A stretch of 64,000 nucleotides of DNA, taken from Clostridia bacterium. GTDB taxonomy: Bacteria; Bacillota_A; Clostridia; UBA1212; UBA1255. The stretch spans positions 1-64,000 of the forward strand of contig JAFWZH010000258.1 of NCBI GenBank assembly GCA_017522515.1, given 5' to 3'. Position numbers and translations under genes: made by a program. The notes under the pieces are model-generated. The model searched no databases. It was not told where the DNA came from and saw nothing but the letters and a program-made list of their open reading frames with translations. How positions within the stretch are numbered: the first letter of the stretch is position 1; the number at the start of each line of letters is the position of its first letter. Below, in pieces: positions 41,081-49,715 of the stretch.

Positions 41081-42445
41081 ATGGAATATCGTATAGAGCG
41101 CGATTCGATGGGTGAAATGCAAGTGCCCGCAGACCGTTACTGGGCTGCACAGACGCAGAGAAGTTTTCAGAACTTCAAAATCGGCGGAGAAATAATGCCA
41201 CGTGAAATTACTCATGCATTTGGCATTTTAAAAAAGGCCGCTGCAATTGCCAACTTTAATTTAGGCAAAATGGACGAAGAAAAGAAAAATATTATCAGCC
41301 AAGCTTGTGATGAAGTAATAGCAGGTAATTTGAACGACCATTTTCCGTTAGTTGTTTGGCAGACAGGAAGTGGCACACAGTCTAATATGAATGCAAATGA
41401 GGTAATCGCAAACAGAGGCAATGAAATTTGCGGTAAAAAGCTTCTTCATCCTAACGACCATATTAATATGTCACAAAGCTCAAATGATACGTTCCCCACA
41501 GCAATGCATATTGCAGCTGTTATTGGTATCGAAGATAAGCTCTTCCCTGCAATGGATACTTTTATTGCAACATTAAAACGCCTTGAAGCAGAGAATGATG
41601 ATATTGTAAAAAGCGGACGTACACACCTTCAGGATGCAACTCCTGTTAAATTTTCTCAGGAGATCAGCGGTTGGAGAAATATGATAGAAAAAACAAAAGG
41701 TATGCTTGAAGCCGCTCTTCCCGGACTTAAGGAACTTGCTCTTGGCGGTACAGCAGTAGGCACGGGACTTAACGCGCCTAAAACATTCGGTGCCGAGGTT
41801 GCAAAAGTTGTTTCTGACCTTACAGGCAAGAAATTCGAAACAGCCGAAAATAAATTCCACGCACTCACATCAAAAGATGAGCTTGTGTTTGCTCACGGAG
41901 CACTTAAAGCTTTGGCTGCAGACCTTATGAAGATTGCTAATGACGTACGTTGGCTTGCCAGCGGTCCGAGATGTGGTCTTGGCGAAATTTTCATTCCTGA
42001 GAATGAACCCGGCAGTTCAATCATGCCCGGAAAGGTTAATCCCACACAGTGCGAGTCTATGACAATGGTTGCAGTACAGGTAATTGCAAATGATGTTGCA
42101 GTAGGTATGGCAGCGTCACAGGGCAACTTCGAACTTAATGTTTTCATGCCTGTACTCATATACAACTTCCTCCAGTCAGTACGCCTTTTGGCAGACGGAA
42201 TTCGTTCCTTCAACGATAATTGTGTTGCCGGCATTACTGCAAACAGAGAAAAAATGAAACATAACCTTTATAATTCACTTATGCTCGTAACAGCTTTGAA
42301 TCCTTACATAGGATATGATAATGCTGCTAAAACAGCTAAGAAGGCTTATAAAGAAAACATATCATTAAAAGAAGCATGTGTAGCGCTTGGCTTCCTCACA
42401 GCAGAAAAGTTTGACGAAGTATTCAAGCCTGAACAGATGGTATAA
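41081..42445 (+). CDS. fumC: Class II fumarase
   Basis: The start ATG at 41081 follows TTGGAGG. The 454-residue enzyme interconverts malate and fumarate without an iron-sulfur cluster. Family blocks are GEMQVPADRYWAAQTQRS, VWQTGSGTQSNMNANEVIANR, SSNDTFPTAMHIAA, GRTHLQDATPVKFSQE, LALGGTAVGTGLN and the superfamily signature GSSIMPGKVNPTQCE with the catalytic Ser. It follows mdh after 34 bp in the same operon and should run in the direction of malate dehydration to supply the fumarate reductase encoded downstream. Confidence 0.96.
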   Translation: MEYRIERDSMGEMQVPADRYWAAQTQRSFQNFKIGGEIMPREITHAFGILKKAAAIANFNLGKMDEEKKNIISQACDEVIAGNLNDHFPLVVWQTGSGTQSNMNANEVIANRGNEICGKKLLHPNDHINMSQSSNDTFPTAMHIAAVIGIEDKLFPAMDTFIATLKRLEAENDDIVKSGRTHLQDATPVKFSQEISGWRNMIEKTKGMLEAALPGLKELALGGTAVGTGLNAPKTFGAEVAKVVSDLTGKKFETAENKFHALTSKDELVFAHGALKALAADLMKIANDVRWLASGPRCGLGEIFIPENEPGSSIMPGKVNPTQCESMTMVAVQVIANDVAVGMAASQGNFELNVFMPVLIYNFLQSVRLLADGIRSFNDNCVAGITANREKMKHNLYNSLMLVTALNPYIGYDNAAKTAKKAYKENISLKEACVALGFLTAEKFDEVFKPEQMV

Positions 42446-42486
42446 AATTAATATTACAATAACTTAAATTTAAAACTGAAAGGAAA

Positions 42487-43278
42487 ATGAATATGACTTA
42501 CAGTTATTATCCCGGATGTACATTAAAAACTAAAGCAAAAGAATTGGATCGTTACGCCAGAGTTTCAGCCGAAGCTCTCGGCGTTACGCTTGCAGAAATA
42601 GAAGATTGGCAATGTTGCGGTGCTGTTTATCCTTTGGCACTTGATGAGATTGCTACTAAATTATCTGCGGTACGTGCTCTTGACAGTGCAAAAAAAGAAG
42701 GTAGGGAATTACTTACATTGTGTTCTGCTTGTCATCATGTTATAAAAAGAGTAAACAACGATATGCTTACAAATGATGATATCCGAATGAAAGTAAATAA
42801 TTATCTTAAACTTGACACGGATTACGTAGGCGAAACAAATGTTGTTCACTATCTTGAAATGTTAAGAGACGCTGTAGGCTTTGATAACCTTAAAGCAGCA
42901 GTTAAAAATCCTCTTAAAGGCAGAAAAATTGCAGCATATTATGGTTGCTTGTTGTTGAGACCTGCAAAAGTTATGCAGTTTGATAACCCTGAAAATCCTA
43001 CAATTCTTGAGGATTTTATAAAAGCAATCGGCGCTACTCCGGTAATTACGGGATATCGTAATGAATGTTGCGGTGGTTATGTTGCTTTAGAGGATAAAGC
43101 TATTCCGCAAAAGCGTGCTAATATGATTCTTGAAGAAGCAGTATCAAAAGGTGCTGACACAGTTATTACAGCTTGTCCTTTGTGCTTGTATAATTTAGAA
43201 ACAAACAGCACAATCGAAAACAAACCGACAATCTGCTACTTTACAGAATTACTTGCCGAAGCACTCGGCATAAAATAA
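42487..43278 (+). CDS. hdrB: Heterodisulfide reductase subunit B homolog (HdrB)
   Basis: This 263-residue protein carries two complete CCG cysteine motifs. The first is Cys11, Cys43-Cys44-Gly and Cys79-x-x-Cys82 (C-x31-CCG-x33-C-x2-C). The second is YYGC, NECCGGY and TACPLCLYNLE. In HdrB these bind a pair of noncubane [4Fe-4S] clusters that reduce a disulfide substrate; in bacterial Flx-Hdr complexes the acceptor is often unknown. It is placed between fumC and hdrC, and the gene order hdrB-hdrC-hdrA is typical of this subunit family. The ribosome site AAAGGA suits either ATG 42487 or 42493. Confidence 0.92.
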   Translation: MNMTYSYYPGCTLKTKAKELDRYARVSAEALGVTLAEIEDWQCCGAVYPLALDEIATKLSAVRALDSAKKEGRELLTLCSACHHVIKRVNNDMLTNDDIRMKVNNYLKLDTDYVGETNVVHYLEMLRDAVGFDNLKAAVKNPLKGRKIAAYYGCLLLRPAKVMQFDNPENPTILEDFIKAIGATPVITGYRNECCGGYVALEDKAIPQKRANMILEEAVSKGADTVITACPLCLYNLETNSTIENKPTICYFTELLAEALGIK

Positions 43279-43290
43279 GGAGGGATTTTT

Positions 43291-43683
43291 GTGACGGTAA
43301 ACGAGAAAGAACTTGCAGAGCGCGTGATAAGAATCAGCGGTGTTAATACAAAAAAGTGTATGAAATGCGGTAAGTGCTCAGGTACGTGTCCCTCATTTGA
43401 CGAGATGGAGTATCATCCTCATCAATTTGTTTCTATGGTAGAAAAGGGACAAATAAAAAAATTGATGGAGTCTAAGTCAATCTGGACTTGTCTTTCTTGC
43501 TTTGCATGTATTGAAAGATGTCCCAGAAGCGTTGAACCTGCAAAGCTTATAGAAGCAGTGCGTGTTTGCGTTATAAGACAGCAGGGCGAGAACCATCTTA
43601 AGGCGAATGCAGTGCCTGAAAAGTTGGACGAAAATATGCCACAACAGGCAATTGTAAGTGCATTCAGAAAATACAGTAAGTAA
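43291..43683 (+). CDS. hdrC: Heterodisulfide reductase subunit C homolog (HdrC)
   Basis: This 130-residue iron-sulfur protein starts at GTG 43291 with AAGGAGGG upstream. Two [4Fe-4S] motifs are complete: CMKCGKCSGTCPSFDEMEYHP and CLSCFACIERCPRSVEPAKLIEAVR. HdrC carries electrons from HdrA to HdrB. It follows hdrB by 12 bp and precedes hdrA by about 26 bp. Its C-terminal helical tail is short, as in soluble HdrC rather than the membrane-bound HdrE-linked type. Confidence 0.92.
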   Translation: MTVNEKELAERVIRISGVNTKKCMKCGKCSGTCPSFDEMEYHPHQFVSMVEKGQIKKLMESKSIWTCLSCFACIERCPRSVEPAKLIEAVRVCVIRQQGENHLKANAVPEKLDENMPQQAIVSAFRKYSK

Positions 43684-43709
43684 ACAGATAAAGATTGGAA
43701 GTGAATAAA

Positions 43710-45695
43710 TTGCAAAAAATCGGAGTATTTGTTTGTTGGTGCGGCAGTAATATTGCAGGCACAGTAGATGTAGAAAGAGTAGCACAGGCTGTAGCGAATG
43801 AGCCGGGTGTTGTTATATCAACAGACTATCAGTATATGTGTTCCGAAGCCGGTCAGCTTAAAATCAGACAGGCTATAAAAGAATACGGCCTTACCGGCAT
43901 TGTAGTATGTTCGTGTTCACCTCGTATGCACGAAGCTACATTCCGTAAGACAGCCCAGGCTGCAGGTCTTAACCCTTACATGGTAGAAATCGCCAATATT
44001 CGTGAGCAGTGCTCTTGGATACATAAAGATAAAGACGAGGGTACAGAGAAAGCAATTATTTTGGCGAAGGCGGCAATTGCCAAGCTTCACCTTAATACAC
44101 CATTAAAGGCCGGTGAAAGTGCAGTAACGAAAAGAGCGCTTGTAATCGGCGGTGGTATTGCAGGTATTCAGACAGCACTTGACATTGCTGATGCAGGATA
44201 TGAGGTTGATATAGTTGAGAAATCTCCTACCATCGGCGGTAAAATGGCTCAGCTTGATAAAACATTCCCCACACTTGACTGTGCGGCATGTATATTGACA
44301 CCTAAGATGGTTGATGCATCAGCTCATGAGAAAATCAACCTTTATACGTACAGTGAGGTTGAGGGTGTATCGGGTTTCGTAGGTAATTTTAAAGTAAAGA
44401 TTAGAAAAAAGGCAAGACACGTAAAAGCAGACCTTTGTACAGGTTGCGGTGTTTGTACTGAGAAATGTCCTTCAAGAAAGGCTCCCAATGAGTTTAACCA
44501 AGGACTTAATAAACGAGGTGCAATTTATATACCTTTTGCGCAGGCTATACCTAATGTTCCTGTAATTGACACAGAGTATTGTGTAAAAATGAAAACAGGT
44601 AAATGCGGTCTTTGTGCAACTGTTTGTCCTTCAAAGGCTATTGATTTTGAACAACAGGACGAAATAATTGAGAGAGAGTATGGTGCAATTGTTGCAGCAA
44701 CAGGTTATAAGCTTATCAATCTTGATAACTTTGAGGAGTTCGGATATGCTCAAAATAAAGATGTTATTACATCGTTAGAGCTTGAAAGACTTATGAATGC
44801 GGCAGGTCCTACAAAGGGTACGCTTCTTCGTCCTTCTGACAATGAACATCCCCATGAGATAGTATTTATACAGTGTGTAGGTTCAAGAGATGTTTCCGGT
44901 TGCGGTAAACCATATTGCTCAAAGATTTGTTGTATGTATACAGCAAAGCACGCAATGATGATTCGTGATAAATATCCGGATACAAAGGTACATGTATTCT
45001 ATATTGATGTAAGAACTCCCGGTAAGAATTTTGATGAATTCTACCGCAGAGCAGTTGAAGAATACGGCGTTGACTACATAAAGGGTATGGTTGGTAAAGT
45101 TGTAGAAAAAGATGGCAAGCTTCTTGTTCAAGGTTCTGACCTTATTGCCAATGAGCAAATTAAAATTGAAGCAGACCTCGTTGTTCTTGCGACTGCAATC
45201 GAGCCTGATCCCAGTGTTAAAAATCTTGCTACAATGCTTACAGCAAGTATCGACACAAATAATTTCCTTACAGAGGCTCACGCAAAACTTCGTCCCGTAG
45301 AGAGTCCTACAGCAGGTGTGTTCCTTTCAGGCGTATGTCAAGGACCTAAGGACGTTCCGGAAACAGTCGCTCAGGCAAGTGCAGCAGCAGCTAAAGTTAT
45401 TGGATTGCTTGCCAAAGATAAACTTACATGTAATCCTTGTGTTGCAAATTCAAATGAGCTTCTTTGTAACGGATGTTCACAGTGTGCTAATGTTTGTCCT
45501 TACGGAGCAATTGAATATATAAATAAAGAGGTAAATGACCACGGTAAGAGAGAAGTTCGCCGTATTGCTTTGGTAAATGAAGCAGTATGTCAAGGTTGCG
45601 GTGCTTGTACTGTAACTTGTCCGTCAGGCGCAATGGATCTTAAGGGCTTTACTACAAGACAAATTATGGCGGAGGTTGACGCAATATGCAAATAA
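43710..45695 (+). CDS. hdrA: Heterodisulfide reductase subunit A homolog (HdrA), electron-bifurcating flavoprotein
   Basis: The TTG at 43710 matches the usual HdrA start (MQKIGVFVCWCGSNIAG). The 661-residue protein has the N-terminal cluster domain (CWCGSNIAG, YMCSEAGQ, CSCSPRMHE). Its FAD domain reads ALVIGGGIAGIQTALDIADAGYEVDIVEK and TLDCAACILTPKM. Two inserted [4Fe-4S] motifs (CTGCGVCTEKCPS and CGLCATVCPSKAI) and two C-terminal ferredoxin motifs (CNGCSQCANVCPYGAI and CQGCGACTVTCPSGAM) follow. The HdrA FAD is the bifurcation site in methanogen MvhADG-HdrABC, sending one electron to ferredoxin and one to HdrBC. It overlaps the MvhD-like gene by 10 bp. Confidence 0.93.
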   Translation: MQKIGVFVCWCGSNIAGTVDVERVAQAVANEPGVVISTDYQYMCSEAGQLKIRQAIKEYGLTGIVVCSCSPRMHEATFRKTAQAAGLNPYMVEIANIREQCSWIHKDKDEGTEKAIILAKAAIAKLHLNTPLKAGESAVTKRALVIGGGIAGIQTALDIADAGYEVDIVEKSPTIGGKMAQLDKTFPTLDCAACILTPKMVDASAHEKINLYTYSEVEGVSGFVGNFKVKIRKKARHVKADLCTGCGVCTEKCPSRKAPNEFNQGLNKRGAIYIPFAQAIPNVPVIDTEYCVKMKTGKCGLCATVCPSKAIDFEQQDEIIEREYGAIVAATGYKLINLDNFEEFGYAQNKDVITSLELERLMNAAGPTKGTLLRPSDNEHPHEIVFIQCVGSRDVSGCGKPYCSKICCMYTAKHAMMIRDKYPDTKVHVFYIDVRTPGKNFDEFYRRAVEEYGVDYIKGMVGKVVEKDGKLLVQGSDLIANEQIKIEADLVVLATAIEPDPSVKNLATMLTASIDTNNFLTEAHAKLRPVESPTAGVFLSGVCQGPKDVPETVAQASAAAAKVIGLLAKDKLTCNPCVANSNELLCNGCSQCANVCPYGAIEYINKEVNDHGKREVRRIALVNEAVCQGCGACTVTCPSGAMDLKGFTTRQIMAEVDAICK

Positions 45696-46132
45696 ATGAG
45701 AATAATAAAGAATTTAAACCGTTGATTGTTGCATTTTGCTGCAATTGGTGTAGCTATGCCGGTGCAGACCTTGCAGGCTCAAGCAGACTTTCTTACCCTG
45801 CAAATGTAAAGGTTATACGCGTTCCTTGTTCATGTCGTGTAAATCCTTTGTTTATTTTACGTGCATTCCAAAGAGGTGCTGATGGCGTAATTATAGCCGG
45901 ATGTCATCCGGGAGACTGCCATTATACATCAGGTAATTACTTTGCAAGAAGACGAATGACGCTTCTTTTCAGTATGCTTGACTATTTGGGAATAGAAAAA
46001 GGCAGAACACGTGTTGAGTGGATTTCCGCAGCAGAGGGTGCTAAATTCTCGGCGACAATGAATGAATTTGTAGAAACTATCCACAATTTGGGACCTAATA
46101 AGAAATTGGAGGATTTGAGATGCAAAGAATAA
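45686..46132 (+). CDS. flxD: MvhD-like [2Fe-2S] electron-transfer subunit (FlxD)
   Basis: This 148-residue protein matches the MvhD/FlxD family: IVAFCCNWCSYAGADLAGSSRLSYP, VIRVPCSCRVNP, GADGVIIAGCHPGDCHY and GNYFARRR. The conserved cysteines bind a [2Fe-2S] cluster linking the electron-donating module to HdrA. Methanogens pair it with a hydrogenase (MvhAG); bacterial flx-hdr clusters pair it with FlxABC. The start overlaps hdrA, with GGAGG inside the hdrA end, and its own end overlaps flxC by 13 bp. Confidence 0.88.
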   Translation: MQINENNKEFKPLIVAFCCNWCSYAGADLAGSSRLSYPANVKVIRVPCSCRVNPLFILRAFQRGADGVIIAGCHPGDCHYTSGNYFARRRMTLLFSMLDYLGIEKGRTRVEWISAAEGAKFSATMNEFVETIHNLGPNKKLEDLRCKE

Positions 46133-47118
46133 GTAAAGAAATTTTAGCAAAATGCCGTGCTTTGTTAGAAGACGGCACAGCAGACAGAGTTATGGGTTGG
46201 GAGAACGGTGAGTTTTATTACGATGTAACTCCTGCTGTTTTCACAAAAGAAACTTTGGATAACATGATTTATGATGATTTTTGCGCTTCAAATCAAAGCA
46301 AGTATTTTATACTTGAATCTAAAAAAGAAGGTAAAATCATTGCACTTTTAAAGCCTTGCGATACATACAGCTTTAATCAACTTTTAAAAGAAAACAGAAT
46401 TAACCGCGAGAATGTATACGTTTTGGGAATTCCTTGTGATGGCAAGATTGATGTTCAAAAAGCAGCTCTGCTTGGCATCAAGGGTATTACCGGTGTTAAA
46501 TCGGTAGGCGACGAAGTTGTTTTTGAAACAATTTACGGAGAAAAATCATGCGCTAAAAAAGATGTTCTTTTTGAAAAGTGTATGGCATGTAAGGGCAAAA
46601 AACATATGATATATGATGCTCTTTCCAATGAAGAGCAAGAGCCCGAGACAGCTGTTGCAAATGAGGATTTCGGTAACAGATTTGCGTATATCGAAAATCT
46701 TGAGCACATGACTCCCGATGAGAGATTTGATTTCTGGAGAGGGGAGCTTTCAAGATGTATTCGTTGTAACGCTTGTCGTAACGTATGTCCGGCTTGCTCT
46801 TGTCTTACATGTGTATTTGACAACCCCAAATCAGGTGTAGACAGCAAAGCGAATACAGATGATTTCGAAGAAAATCTTTTCCACATTATAAGAGCTTTCC
46901 ACGTAGCAGGCAGATGTACAGACTGCGGAGAGTGCACAAGAGTTTGTCCTCAGAATATTCCGCTTCATTTGCTTAATCGTAAATTCATTAAAGATATCAA
47001 TGAGCTTTACGGTGAATATCAGGCAGGTGCGGATATTGAGCTGGGCATGCCTTTGACATCTTATACAAAGCAGGATGTAGAGCCAAGTATTGTTTATGAG
47101 AGAGGCGGTAAGAAATGA
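46120..47118 (+). CDS. flxC: FlxC-type iron-sulfur subunit (F420-reducing hydrogenase beta-like)
   Basis: This 332-residue cytoplasmic protein has TTGGAGG before the ATG. The N-terminal part (GKIIALLKPCDTYSFNQLLKENRI, VYVLGIPCDGKIDV) resembles the beta subunit of coenzyme F420 hydrogenase and related flavin-binding proteins. Two C-terminal [4Fe-4S] motifs follow: CIRCNACRNVCPACSCLTC and CTDCGECTRVCPQNIPLHLLNRK, plus a CMACKGKK cysteine pair. Position between flxD and flxB and similarity to the bacterial flxABCD-hdrABC cluster support the FlxC name. It probably carries electrons between FlxA/B and FlxD. The letter assigned to this subunit is less certain than its family. Confidence 0.75.
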   Translation: MQRISKEILAKCRALLEDGTADRVMGWENGEFYYDVTPAVFTKETLDNMIYDDFCASNQSKYFILESKKEGKIIALLKPCDTYSFNQLLKENRINRENVYVLGIPCDGKIDVQKAALLGIKGITGVKSVGDEVVFETIYGEKSCAKKDVLFEKCMACKGKKHMIYDALSNEEQEPETAVANEDFGNRFAYIENLEHMTPDERFDFWRGELSRCIRCNACRNVCPACSCLTCVFDNPKSGVDSKANTDDFEENLFHIIRAFHVAGRCTDCGECTRVCPQNIPLHLLNRKFIKDINELYGEYQAGADIELGMPLTSYTKQDVEPSIVYERGGKK

Positions 47119-48167
47119 TGTACAAAATAGCTAAAGACCGTTTACCTGAATTATACGCGGCAGTTTCAGCAATTAAGAATATTTATGTTCCCGTAGAAAG
47201 TGCAAATCAATGCCTTTTTGAGCAATGGACACCTACAAGCAACGTAAACATTGATTGCCTTAAAACTGTTAAGTCAGCAAAAGAATTGTTTTTCCCACAA
47301 AGTGAAAATCTTATTTCGTTTAAAGTTACAGGTAAAAACATAGATATTATTGAAGATCGCGATCCTGCAGAACCTTTTGTGATTTTCGGTGTGCGTGCAT
47401 GTGACGCTAAGAGCTTTGAAGTACTCGATAACGTATTTTTAAGCGAGCCCGTTGATACTTTTTACAAGAGCAGAAGAGAAAACGGCGTTATAGTTACGAT
47501 GGCTTGCAACGAACCCGAAGAAACTTGTTTCTGTGGTGCATTCGGAATAAATGCGGCTAACCCACAAGGTGGCGACGTAACTACATGGTTGGTTGGCGAT
47601 ATTCTGTATTGGAAAGCTGAAACAGCAAAAGGTGAAGAGCTTACAAAAGCACTCGCAAATGTTTTGGAGAGCGCAGAAAGTTCCGACGAGGCAAAAGTAG
47701 AAGCAGCAAAGAGTGCAATAGAAAATATTTTGAATAAGTTGCCTCTTAAGGACTTGGATCTTTCATATTTCAGTGGTGAGCACTTAACTACCAAGCTTAA
47801 CGATGTTTTCTATGCTGAACAATGGAAAGAACTTTACAAAGCATGTCTTGGTTGCGGCACATGTACTTTCGTGTGTCCTACTTGCCAATGCTATGATATA
47901 AGAGATTTTGATACGGGACACGGAGTAAAAAGATTCCGTTGCTGGGATTCTTGCATGTTCTCTGATTTTACAAAGTGTGCACACGGAAATCCCCGTACAA
48001 GTCAAATGGAGCGTTTCCGTCAGCGCTTTATGCACAAGCTGGTTTATTATCCGGCTAATAATGACGGTTTGTATTCATGCGTAGGCTGTGGCAGATGTTT
48101 GTCAAAATGCCCCGTATCTTTGAATATTGTAAAAGTAATTAAATCTTTCGGAGGTGAATCGAAATGA
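47115..48167 (+). CDS. flxB: FlxB-type iron-sulfur subunit (HydB/AsrA-like)
   Basis: This 350-residue protein resembles the beta subunit of sulfhydrogenase and AsrA of anaerobic sulfite reductase. The N-terminal half has IDCLKTVKSAKELFFPQSE, FVIFGVRACDAKSFEVLDNVFL, VTMACNEPEETCFCGAFGI and a helical insertion around 175-215. Two C-terminal [4Fe-4S] motifs follow: CLGCGTCTFVCPTCQCYD with the WDSCMF block, and CVGCGRCLSKCPVSLN. Starts overlap by four bases on both sides (ATGA coupling). It pairs naturally with the NAD(P)H-flavin subunit downstream, as HydB with HydG and AsrA with AsrB. Confidence 0.8.
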   Translation: MMYKIAKDRLPELYAAVSAIKNIYVPVESANQCLFEQWTPTSNVNIDCLKTVKSAKELFFPQSENLISFKVTGKNIDIIEDRDPAEPFVIFGVRACDAKSFEVLDNVFLSEPVDTFYKSRRENGVIVTMACNEPEETCFCGAFGINAANPQGGDVTTWLVGDILYWKAETAKGEELTKALANVLESAESSDEAKVEAAKSAIENILNKLPLKDLDLSYFSGEHLTTKLNDVFYAEQWKELYKACLGCGTCTFVCPTCQCYDIRDFDTGHGVKRFRCWDSCMFSDFTKCAHGNPRTSQMERFRQRFMHKLVYYPANNDGLYSCVGCGRCLSKCPVSLNIVKVIKSFGGESK

Positions 48168-48991
48168 ATCCCGATGCATTAATACCTCAGCTTGGTATAG
48201 TTACTGACATTCGTCAGGATACACCGGATGTTAAAACATTTCGTGTAAATGCTCCCGGTGGCGGTAAGTGCTTTGAGCATATGCCGGGACAGTGCGCAAT
48301 GCTGTCAATTCCCGGAGTAGGTGAGGCGATGTTCTCAATAACTTCTTCGCCCACAAATAAAGAATTTATGGAATTCAGTATTAAGCGTTGCGGACAGCTT
48401 ACTGATTGGCTCCATCAAATGGAGGTAGGTCAGACAGTTACAATTCGCGGACCTTACGGACGTAATTTCCCGGTTGAAGAAGAGCTTAAAGGTAAAGATT
48501 TGCTCTTTATTGCCGGCGGTATTGGATTGGCACCGCTTCGTTCCGTAATCGATTACTGTCTTGCAAACCGTGCAAATTACGGTAAAATCGATATAGTTTA
48601 CGGTTCTCGTTCAGCAGATGATTTGGTAGATTATGACCAGATTTGCAATGATTGGATGAAAGCAGAAAACGTAAATGTTCACCTTACCATAGACAGACCT
48701 CAAGAGGGTTGGGAAGGACATGTAGGTTTTGTTCCTGCTTACGTAAAAGAGCTTAATTTTGATACTAACAAAACGGCGCTCCTTTGCGGTCCTCCGATAA
48801 TGATTAAGTTTACATTGGCATCTCTGCAGGAGATGGGCTACGATAAGACTCAAGTTTATACAACAATGGAACTTCGTATGAAGTGCGGCATAGGAAAATG
48901 TGGCCGTTGTAACATAGGATCGAAGTACGTTTGCAAAGACGGACCGGTATTCCGTTGCGACCAGTTGGATGAACTCCCGAATGAGTATTAA
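48164..48991 (+). CDS. flxA: FlxA-type NAD(P)H-oxidising flavoprotein (HydG/AsrB-like)
   Basis: This 275-residue ferredoxin reductase-like protein has an FAD-binding barrel (MPGQCAMLSIPGVGEAMFSITSSP), an NAD(P)-binding domain (DLLFIAGGIGLAPLRSVIDY and CGPPIMIKFTLASLQEMG) and a C-terminal [2Fe-2S] motif (MKCGIGKCGRCNIGSKYVCKDGPVF). Relatives are the gamma subunit of sulfhydrogenase, AsrB and the electron-transfer subunit of dihydroorotate dehydrogenase B. In Flx-Hdr it is the entry point for NADH electrons; the choice between NADH and NADPH cannot be read reliably here. GGAGG stands before the ATG. Confidence 0.85.
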   Translation: MNPDALIPQLGIVTDIRQDTPDVKTFRVNAPGGGKCFEHMPGQCAMLSIPGVGEAMFSITSSPTNKEFMEFSIKRCGQLTDWLHQMEVGQTVTIRGPYGRNFPVEEELKGKDLLFIAGGIGLAPLRSVIDYCLANRANYGKIDIVYGSRSADDLVDYDQICNDWMKAENVNVHLTIDRPQEGWEGHVGFVPAYVKELNFDTNKTALLCGPPIMIKFTLASLQEMGYDKTQVYTTMELRMKCGIGKCGRCNIGSKYVCKDGPVFRCDQLDELPNEY

Positions 48992-49027
48992 TACTAATTA
49001 TTTTTACAGAAAGTGAAGGCAAAAAAC

Positions 49028-49702
49028 ATGGAAAATATGGTAAATGTATTTATAATGGGCAAAAAGTATTCCGTACCGTCGGAGCTTACAATTATGGACG
49101 CTATGGAATATGCCGGCTATCAGCTTGTACGCGGATGCGGATGCCGTAACGGATTCTGCGGAGCATGTGCTTCGGTTTACAGAATAAAAGGCGATCCTGA
49201 ACTCAAGGTTTGTCTTGCTTGTCAAACAAAGGTAGAAGAGAATATGTACGTAGCACAAATTCCTTTCTTCCCGGTTGTTAAACAGACTTATGATATTAAC
49301 GAAATTCGTCCAACAGAGAGCATAATGATGCAGCTTTATCCCGAGATTTACAGTTGTATCGGCTGTAATGCTTGTACAAAGAGCTGTACACAGAGTCTTA
49401 ATACAATGCAGTACATAGCATACGCACAAAGAGGCGAATATGCTAAGTGCGCAGAGGAGTCTTTTGACTGCGTAATGTGCGGAATTTGTTCCTCACGTTG
49501 CCCGGCTCAAATTTCTCACCCTCAGGTAGCTCTTCTTGCAAGAAGACTTACAGGAAAGTATATTGCGCCTAAGGCAGAACACCTTGAAAAAAGAGCAGCA
49601 GAAATTGCAAACGGTGATTTTGAACAGTCTATGAAAGAGCTTATGGCAAAGCCTATAGATGAGCTTAAAGACATGTACAATCACAGAGATATAGAGAAAT
49701 AA
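49028..49702 (+). CDS. FrdB/TfrB-like iron-sulfur protein
   Basis: The ATG at 49028 is preferred over the GTG at 49013, because AAGG lies between them. The 224-residue protein has an N-terminal [2Fe-2S] ferredoxin domain (GCGCRNGFCGACASVYRIKG...CLACQ) and two [4Fe-4S] motifs (CIGCNACTKSCTQSLN and CVMCGICSSRCPAQISHPQ). This is the layout of fumarate reductase/succinate dehydrogenase subunit B and the N-terminal half of methanogen TfrB. There is no heme or membrane subunit in the operon and no quinone site can be expected, so it should link the flavoprotein downstream to a soluble partner such as HdrBC. Confidence 0.85.
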   Translation: MENMVNVFIMGKKYSVPSELTIMDAMEYAGYQLVRGCGCRNGFCGACASVYRIKGDPELKVCLACQTKVEENMYVAQIPFFPVVKQTYDINEIRPTESIMMQLYPEIYSCIGCNACTKSCTQSLNTMQYIAYAQRGEYAKCAEESFDCVMCGICSSRCPAQISHPQVALLARRLTGKYIAPKAEHLEKRAAEIANGDFEQSMKELMAKPIDELKDMYNHRDIEK

Positions 49703-49715
49703 GGAGGAAAGCAAA

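Noticed and set aside
45112..45522. Small plus-strand ORFs inside hdrA
   Set aside because: Out-of-frame shadows of a conserved gene with no independent signals.
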